From positions 1 to 10,345 of the forward strand of contig JAITBO010000006.1 in the NCBI GenBank assembly GCA_031283505.1: 10,345 nt of DNA, written 5' to 3'. Position 1 is the stretch's first letter; every line of letters begins with the position of its first letter. Under the pieces are notes generated by a model, which saw nothing but the letters and a program-made list of their open reading frames with translations, was not told where the DNA came from and made no database searches. A program made the translations under genes and the position numbers. Below, piece after piece: positions 7,258 through 10,345 of the stretch. This stretch comes from Treponema sp. (GTDB lineage: Bacteria > Spirochaetota > Spirochaetia > Treponematales > Breznakiellaceae).

Positions 7258-7335
7258 AAAAAAAGGGAAGCCCTGAGGGAACCGGACGGAAATAAAAGCC
7301 ACGATTTATTCCCGTCAGATTTCCTCCGGCTTCCC
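7258..7335 (-). terminator. Large intergenic hairpin plus T-run between binding-protein and ATPase genes (attenuator-like)
   Basis: On the minus strand the 107-nt gap folds as a long stem. GGGAAGCC (7335-7328) pairs with GGCTTCCC (7272-7265), which is directly followed by seven T residues (7264-7258). Further in, GACGGGAATAAA (7316-7305) pairs with TTTATTTCCGTC (7296-7285), including one G-T pair, around loop TCGTGGCT. A GAGG/CCTC pairing links the two stems. Hairpin plus T-run is the form of an intrinsic terminator. Inside an operon it would act as a partial terminator or 3' stabiliser that favours the binding-protein message. It lies just upstream of the ATPase ribosome site. Confidence 0.8.
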
Positions 7336-7351
7336 AAAAGGTTAATGGTCC

Positions 7352-8311
7352 TTACTTATATTGGGCCAGGTTGCTCTTGTCAATGAGTACAAAGGGTACC
7401 CATTTGATGGAATCCTGGGATTGTCCGGAAAGAGCTTTATGAGCGGCTTCGCCGGCGCCCCGGCCTTGTCCCTTTGCGTCCTGGAGAACCGTGGCGGCAA
7501 GGCCGCCGTTTTCGACTGAGGTAATGGCGTCAGGGATAGCGTCAACGCCCATGACGATCACATCGGTACGTCCGGCGGCGCGGAGGGCTTCCACAGCGCC
7601 TAACGCCATTTCGTCATTGTTCCCAAGGATACCCTTGAGGTTGTTCCCGTAAGTGGTGATCCAGTTTTCGGCCAGGCTCATGCCCTGATCCCGCTGCCAA
7701 TTGCCGGTTTCCTTGGCCAGTACCTTAATATCGGGGAATTTAGCCTTAATAGTGTCCTCGTTTCCCTGGGTCCTAAGGATGGCCCCTTCGTTGTCCAGCT
7801 TGCCCATCAGGATACACACCCCGCCCGGGCCGTTCAGGAGCTTGCCCATGGCTTCCATCTGCAAGGTCCCCGCCACAATCTCCTGGGAGCCGACATAATA
7901 AACGTTCGGCGGAAGACTGCCTTCTCCAAAGGGATTCCTGTTGACGTACACAAGCGGAATCTTGGCATCCTGAGCCGCTTTGGTAATGGGCGCCATGGCG
8001 CTGGTATTGACCGGGACCACTACCAGGGCCTTGACCCCTTTGGAGATGAGATTGTTCACCTGATCCTGCTGTTTAACCACATCTTCCTGGGCATCCTGGA
8101 ATTCAAGGGTGTATTCGGGCTTGTCGGCAAAATAACCTTTGAATTCAGTCATGATGTAACCCTGGAAAGTATCGTTGAAGTTGTTACACACATACCCCAC
8201 CAGAGTCTTGCCGCCCTGCTGACCGCCGCCTGCCTGCTGGCCACCGCCTGCGGCAAAGAGCCCCGCCGTAACCAACAGGATCGCGGCGATTACAAAAACC
8301 GTTCTTTTCAT
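7352..8311 (-). CDS. Periplasmic sugar-binding protein of the CUT2 ABC transporter
   Basis: A 319-residue secreted substrate-binding protein of the RbsB/MglB group that captures a monosaccharide-like ligand for the transporter. The start has a strong GAGGAGGAG site 5 nt upstream. Residues 1-21 form a signal peptide (KR, hydrophobic core, LFAA). No lipobox Cys follows, so signal peptidase I cleavage near Ala20/21 is expected rather than lipid anchoring. A Gly/Gln-rich linker (22-34) precedes the domain. Family segments are NFNDTF (44-49), DAQEDVVKQQDQVNNLISKGVKALVVVPVNTSA (73-105), IPLVYVNRNP (118-127), GNNDEMALGAVEAL (230-243) and GVDAIPDAITSVENGGLAATVLQDA (255-279). By eye it is closest to MglB and inositol/rhizopine-type binders. 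Against my remembered MglB contacts, an Asp appears to be Gly176 and an Asn Gln277, so I do not name the sugar. It is the first gene of the operon. Confidence 0.97.
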   Translation of the reverse strand: MKRTVFVIAAILLVTAGLFAAGGGQQAGGGQQGGKTLVGYVCNNFNDTFQGYIMTEFKGYFADKPEYTLEFQDAQEDVVKQQDQVNNLISKGVKALVVVPVNTSAMAPITKAAQDAKIPLVYVNRNPFGEGSLPPNVYYVGSQEIVAGTLQMEAMGKLLNGPGGVCILMGKLDNEGAILRTQGNEDTIKAKFPDIKVLAKETGNWQRDQGMSLAENWITTYGNNLKGILGNNDEMALGAVEALRAAGRTDVIVMGVDAIPDAITSVENGGLAATVLQDAKGQGRGAGEAAHKALSGQSQDSIKWVPFVLIDKSNLAQYK

Positions 8312-8333
8312 AAAAACTCCTCCTCGTAATTTT

Positions 8334-8351
8334 TAATGCCTTCTGGCATTA
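8334..8351 (-). other. Small perfect hairpin in the operon leader
   Basis: TAATGCC (8334-8340) and GGCATTA (8345-8351) form a 7-bp perfect stem with a 4-nt loop. It lies between the LacI-type operator and the ribosome site of the binding-protein gene, so it would be in the 5' untranslated leader. It could protect the mRNA 5' end or be a second protein-binding site. Confidence 0.55.
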
Positions 8352-8355
8352 TTTT

Positions 8356-8367
8356 GCAAACGTTTTC
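8356..8367 (-). promoter_or_regulatory. LacI-family operator
   Basis: GCAAACGTTTTC is a 12-bp near-palindrome (10 of 12 symmetric positions) around a perfect AAACGTTT core with a central CG. This is the usual form of LacI/GalR-family sites. It starts 6 nt downstream of the -10 box, overlapping the expected transcription start, where a bound protein would block initiation. The regulator encoded at 3555-4559 is the obvious candidate to bind it. Confidence 0.75.
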
Positions 8368-8373
8368 TAAAAT

Positions 8374-8402
8374 AGTATCACCCGGCTTTCAGGATTTGTC
8401 AA
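8374..8402 (-). promoter_or_regulatory. Sigma-70-type promoter of the sugar ABC operon
   Basis: On the minus strand TTGACA (8402-8397) is a perfect -35 box. A 17-nt spacer leads to GATACT (8379-8374), a 4-of-6 match to the -10 consensus. Transcription should begin near 8367, about 55 nt before the binding-protein ATG. The DNA immediately upstream (8403-8465) is very AT-rich, as in UP elements. Confidence 0.75.
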
Positions 8403-8428
8403 CAAAAATTTTAAAAATTCTTCAAATA

Positions 8429-8459
8429 TTATAATTCTTTATAATATAATGAATTATAA
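8429..8459. repeat. AT-rich inverted repeat upstream of the promoter
   Basis: TTATAATTC (8429-8437) and GAATTATAA (8451-8459) form a 9-bp perfect inverted repeat with a 13-nt AT-only spacer. It lies 27 nt upstream of the -35 box. It could be an activator site or simply intrinsically bent AT-rich DNA; the base composition makes chance symmetry more likely here. Confidence 0.4.
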
Positions 8460-8642
8460 GAAATTCTTACCCGAAGGGTCCGCCGGAACATCAAAAAAAG
8501 ATGCCCGGATTAGAAAAAGATTTTATCATGATGGGTATGAAAATTAAGAACGTTTGCACGAAGGCCCGGAATCAGTCGAATGAAGATATTCCCCGCATTC
8601 GGACAACGCATATCTTTGGGTCAATACAACTTAATCGTATAG

Positions 8643-8794
8643 GCCGAATGTCGAGTTTATGTCGGGCGCATCGCAGGCGACCGGGCTATCCGCTTCAATT
8701 CCTCAGCCCCTTACAGGGGCTTGCGGGATTTCCGCTTCTATCCCTTGCGCGTTTTGGCTAGTGGTCGTCTCGGTAACAAAACTCGAAGTTCGAC
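8643..8794. mobile_element. 152-bp MITE-like element with imperfect terminal inverted repeats
   Basis: GCCGAATGTCGAGTTT (8643-8658) is matched in inverted orientation by AAACTCGAAGTTCGAC (8779-8794) at 13 of 16 positions. Directly outside both ends lies the same 7-mer, CGTATAG (8636-8642 and 8795-8801), as expected for a target-site duplication. Inside are a perfect hairpin AGCCCC-TTACA-GGGGCT (8705-8721) and two direct copies of TATCCGCTTCAAT / TTTCCGCTTCTAT (8687-8699, 8729-8741; 11 of 13 identical). It is too short to encode a transposase, so it would need help from elsewhere. From memory, similar GGCTATCCGCTTC...GGATTTCCGCTTCTATCCC sequences recur in other bacterial genomes. The rest of 8460-8640 shows nothing recognisable. 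Confidence 0.6.
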
Positions 8795-8824
8795 CGTATA
8801 GTCGTTTCAGGGGATAACCGCAGC

Positions 8825-9697
8825 TTATCCTACGGTATTCCTGAGTATGCCGCAGCCTTCGATTTCGATTTCACATACATCGCCTGACTTCATACACCGG
8901 TGAGGGGTAAACGCGGCTCCTACTCCCGCCGGCGTTCCCGTGGCAATGATAGTTCCGGCATCCAGCGTCATACCGCTTGAAAGCTCTTCTATTATAAAGT
9001 CCAGGGAAAAGATCAAATCCGCCGTATTGCCGTTTTGACGTTCCTCTCCGTTTATCCGGGATTTAATATTCAGCCTCAGGGGAATTTCAAATTCATCCAT
9101 CGTGACAATGTAGGGACCGTAAGCGGTAAAAGTATCCAGGCTTTTGCCGAAATACCATTGCCTATGGCGGGTTTGCAGGTCCCGTCCGCTTATATCATTG
9201 AAACAGCAGAGGCCAAAGATGTAGTTCCAGGCGTCTTTCCGCCGTACCCCTCTGGCGTCTTTACCCATGATAAACGCCAGTTCCGCTTCGTAATCCAGCC
9301 GTTCATTTATATCAAAGTGATTTTCGATAATACCGCCGGGTCCCAGAGCCCGTACTACCCGTTTTGAAAAATAGACGCTTTCCGCTTTTGTTTCGTCCGC
9401 GGTTATGTCAAATTTTCCCGCTTCCTTTATGTGGGAACGGTAGTTGAGCCCCAGGCAGATGATGTCATGACGGGGAACCGGTATAGGAGCTTCCAGGATA
9501 ACCGAATTCGCCGGAATCCCGTCCCGCCTTTCCGCATTACGCAACGCCTCCATATCCTCATCGTTATGGCGCAGGATAAAATCCTGAATGTCAACGTAAT
9601 TAAGCTTGAGGCTCTTAAAGGAATGGACGCTCCGCAAATCTCCGGAAAGAATGCCCGCTTCTTCAACAGTATTTTTGATCCATGCGGCGAATTTCAT
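8825..9697 (-). CDS. Fumarylacetoacetate hydrolase (FAH)-family protein
   Basis: A 290-residue cytoplasmic enzyme of the FAH fold, which hydrolyses or rearranges 2,4-diketo acids and related compounds using a divalent metal. The N-terminal ~70 residues form the variable lid. The catalytic domain shows LGLNYRSHIKEAG (82-94, with His89 at the usual catalytic His position), metal ligands Glu137 and Glu139 in DYEAELAFIMGKD, Asp168 in CCFNDISGRDLQ, Lys185 in FGKSLDTF, and TGTPAGVG (253-260). The usual metal-site and catalytic residues appear intact and the length is normal. The start at 9697 is the first ATG of the conserved frame. Family members include 2-hydroxyhepta-2,4-diene-1,7-dioate isomerases and 2,4-diketo-3-deoxy-sugar-acid hydrolases. 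The neighbouring sugar transporter makes the second idea attractive, but the sequence alone does not decide. It is transcribed toward the transporter operon, with a 513-bp gap and a separate promoter between. Confidence 0.93.
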   Translation of the reverse strand: MKFAAWIKNTVEEAGILSGDLRSVHSFKSLKLNYVDIQDFILRHNDEDMEALRNAERRDGIPANSVILEAPIPVPRHDIICLGLNYRSHIKEAGKFDITADETKAESVYFSKRVVRALGPGGIIENHFDINERLDYEAELAFIMGKDARGVRRKDAWNYIFGLCCFNDISGRDLQTRHRQWYFGKSLDTFTAYGPYIVTMDEFEIPLRLNIKSRINGEERQNGNTADLIFSLDFIIEELSSGMTLDAGTIIATGTPAGVGAAFTPHRCMKSGDVCEIEIEGCGILRNTVG

Positions 9698-9703
9698 ACC
9701 CTT

Positions 9704-9732
9704 AGTATAGGCCGCGTTTTCCTCTTAGCCAA
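9704..9732 (-). promoter_or_regulatory. Candidate promoter of the FAH-family gene, giving a leaderless or near-leaderless mRNA
   Basis: On the minus strand TTGGCT (9732-9727), a 17-nt spacer and TATACT (9709-9704) form a good sigma-70 promoter. The -10 box ends only 6 nt before the ATG at 9697, so transcription would begin at or next to the start codon. The AAGGGT between them would be too close, and mostly untranscribed, to serve as a ribosome site. Confidence 0.5.
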
Positions 9733-9759
9733 GGCGGAGGGCAGCCCAAAAACCAGGAA

Positions 9760-9858
9760 GCCCTGCGGATTTTCGATTTTTTTTCCAAATCCCTTGAGCC
9801 GTAGGCTCTTGGAAAACCCGGTGGCCGATTTTTTTTTGAAGTGCGAAAATAGCAGGGC
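9760..9858. repeat. Nested palindromic element (~99 bp)
   Basis: The outer arms GCCCTGC-GG-ATTTTCG (9760-9775) and CGAAAAT-A-GCAGGGC (9844-9858) pair at 14 bases around a small internal loop. Within them TTTTCCAA (9781-9788) pairs with TTGGAAAA (9809-9816), and GAGCC-GTA-GGCTC (9796-9808) forms the tip. Long T-runs (9776-9784 and 9829-9837) lie between the levels. It occupies most of the gap between the FAH-family gene and the IS30 remnant and is probably a small repeat element. Confidence 0.55.
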
Positions 9859-9908
9859 ATAAAAACGGCATCGTAAACACGGTAAAATAAAGTTGCAAAA
9901 CACACTCT

Positions 9909-9938
9909 ATCGGAGGTATCGGACCTTCGGTCCGCCGA
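9909..9938 (+). promoter_or_regulatory. Hairpin enclosing the ribosome site of the IS30 remnant
   Basis: CGGACC-TTC-GGTCCG (9920-9934) is a perfect 6-bp hairpin. Outside it, ATCGG (9909-9913) can pair with CCGAT (9935-9939), which takes in part of GGAGG (9912-9916) and the first bases of the ATG. Such structures limit transposase translation in several insertion-sequence families. Here the gene is already broken, so any control is historical. Confidence 0.4.
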
Positions 9939-10155
9939 TGCCGTACACACACTATACTCTAGACGAAAGGAATGCGCTACAGGCAATGGAGGGCATGGGG
10001 CTGCCCAAATGCTATAGGCCATGATATTTGGCAAGCATCCAAGCAGCATCTATCGCGAGTTAAACCGAAACAGTACCGGCGGCGTTTATACCGGCAACGA
10101 GGCTCAACAAGTGAGCGATCAAAGGCGCCTGGACAGTCAAAGACCACCGGCATAG
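9938..10155 (+). pseudogene. IS30-family transposase remnant, frameshifted and truncated
   Basis: The frame from ATG 9938 reads MPYTHYTLDERNALQAMEGMGLPKCYRP and stops at TGA 10022. The next frame carries straight on as AMIFGKHPSSIYRELNRN, then TGGVYTGNEAQQVSDQRRLDSQRPPA, to TAG at 10153. Together these match the N-terminal part of IS30-type transposases: the L-x-x-E-R-x-x-(I/L)-x-x-M start and the helix-turn-helix HPSSIYRE-(I/L)-(K/N)-RN. A single missing base near 10013-10018 explains the break. IS30 transposases are normally over 300 residues with a DDE catalytic domain; only ~70 residues survive and no DDE region follows. The truncation point coincides with the hairpin at 10144-10162. It cannot be functional. 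Confidence 0.8.
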
Positions 10156-10188
10156 CCGGTGGCTTGAGGAAGCCCCCTTAAAGGGGGC
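10144..10188. repeat. Two tandem perfect hairpins at the IS30 truncation point
   Basis: CCACCGGC-ATA-GCCGGTGG (10144-10162) is followed 9 nt later by GCCCCCTT-A-AAGGGGGC (10172-10188). Both have perfect 8-bp arms. There is no T-run after either, so simple termination is unlikely. Hairpins of this sort occur at the ends of IS200/IS605-type elements and in REP-type repeats. Confidence 0.6.
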
Positions 10189-10288
10189 AATCCACTTACA
10201 AATATTTTTCTTTCTCCCGAATGCTTTGATTGATACTCTACCCTACTCTTATTCCCTTAATTCTTCACCACAATATTTTCATTATTTG

Positions 10289-10345
10289 TTAATCTGACAA
10301 ATACAATTCCAGTTTTTCACACGCCTTCGGCGCCGATTTATTGGA
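10289..10345 (-). CDS. Possible C-terminal end of a gene entering from the right edge
   Basis: Reading the minus strand from the window edge gives 18 codons, SNKSAPKACEKLELYLSD, then TAA at 10291-10289. The sequence looks protein-like but is too short to identify, and the frame could be open by chance. The AT-rich DNA between 10189 and 10288 shows no gene, ribosome site or clear promoter. Confidence 0.2.
   Translation of the reverse strand, partial: SNKSAPKACEKLELYLSD

Noticed and set aside
7245..7337. N-terminal extension of the ATPase to an ATG at 7337
   Set aside because: The 31 extra codons read through the intergenic hairpin, whereas GTG 7244 has a good ribosome site and fits the family start.
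8501..8761. 86-codon plus-strand frame between the FAH-family and binding-protein genes
   Set aside because: Its second half is the translation of the MITE-like element, there is no ribosome site, and the sequence has no protein-like domain.
9702..10049. Minus-strand frames upstream of the FAH-family gene
   Set aside because: They run across the nested palindrome and the IS30 remnant, are Cys/Arg-rich low-quality translations, and lack ribosome sites.
1..10345. CRISPR array, tRNA, rRNA or phage genes
   Set aside because: No regularly spaced repeats, cloverleaf or phage structural motifs were seen on either strand.

Overview
The window looks like a spirochaete chromosome, most likely a Treponema of the termite-gut type. 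This is an inference from protein style: a MRKLREL...GVWYEIRT...INNREPLF transposase-like protein, a Gly/Gln-rich linker after an LFAAG signal peptide, and frequent GAGG-type ribosome sites. No rRNA, tRNA or CRISPR array is visible. The window mixes ordinary metabolic genes with many small palindromic repeats and decayed mobile DNA.

Layout. (1) 1-2184, plus strand: the 3' end of an unrecognised coiled-coil, Cys/His-containing protein, then a soluble eukaryotic-type Ser/Thr kinase starting 10 nt downstream, probably one operon. (2) 2190-3480: a mobile-element zone. It holds a minus-strand IS200/RAYT-like protein that lacks the HUH histidine motif, enclosed by a 16-bp inverted repeat and carrying a GGGGTCTG/CAGACCCC palindrome in its coding tail, followed by a decayed plus-strand reading frame. 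(3) 3481-8402, minus strand: a complete sugar ABC-transport operon transcribed right to left: promoter and LacI-type operator, periplasmic binding protein, large intergenic hairpin, double-domain ATPase, ATGA overlap, permease, palindromic repeat, LacI-family regulator, second copy of the same repeat. (4) 8460-8824: intergenic DNA with a 152-bp MITE-like insertion (16-bp imperfect terminal inverted repeats and a 7-bp flanking direct repeat). (5) 8825-9697, minus strand: a fumarylacetoacetate hydrolase (FAH)-family enzyme, possibly on a leaderless transcript. (6) 9760-10345: a nested palindrome, a frameshifted and truncated IS30-type transposase remnant ending in two tandem perfect hairpins, and a nearly empty AT-rich tail.

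How the genes work together. The binding protein captures a monosaccharide-like ligand in the periplasm, the permease carries it across the inner membrane and the ATPase powers the step. The co-directional LacI-family protein probably represses the operon by binding GCAAACGTTTTC, which sits just downstream of a TTGACA-17-GATACT promoter, and is released by the sugar or a derivative. The hairpin after the binding-protein gene would keep binding protein in excess over ATPase and permease. The FAH-family enzyme upstream could act in catabolism of a sugar-acid intermediate, but only proximity suggests this. The kinase pair at the left is unrelated to the transport operon.

The most interesting unexplained material is the small-repeat content: the same palindrome on both sides of the regulator gene with a compensatory base-pair change, the HUH-less RAYT-like unit with its flanking repeats, and the 152-bp MITE-like element.
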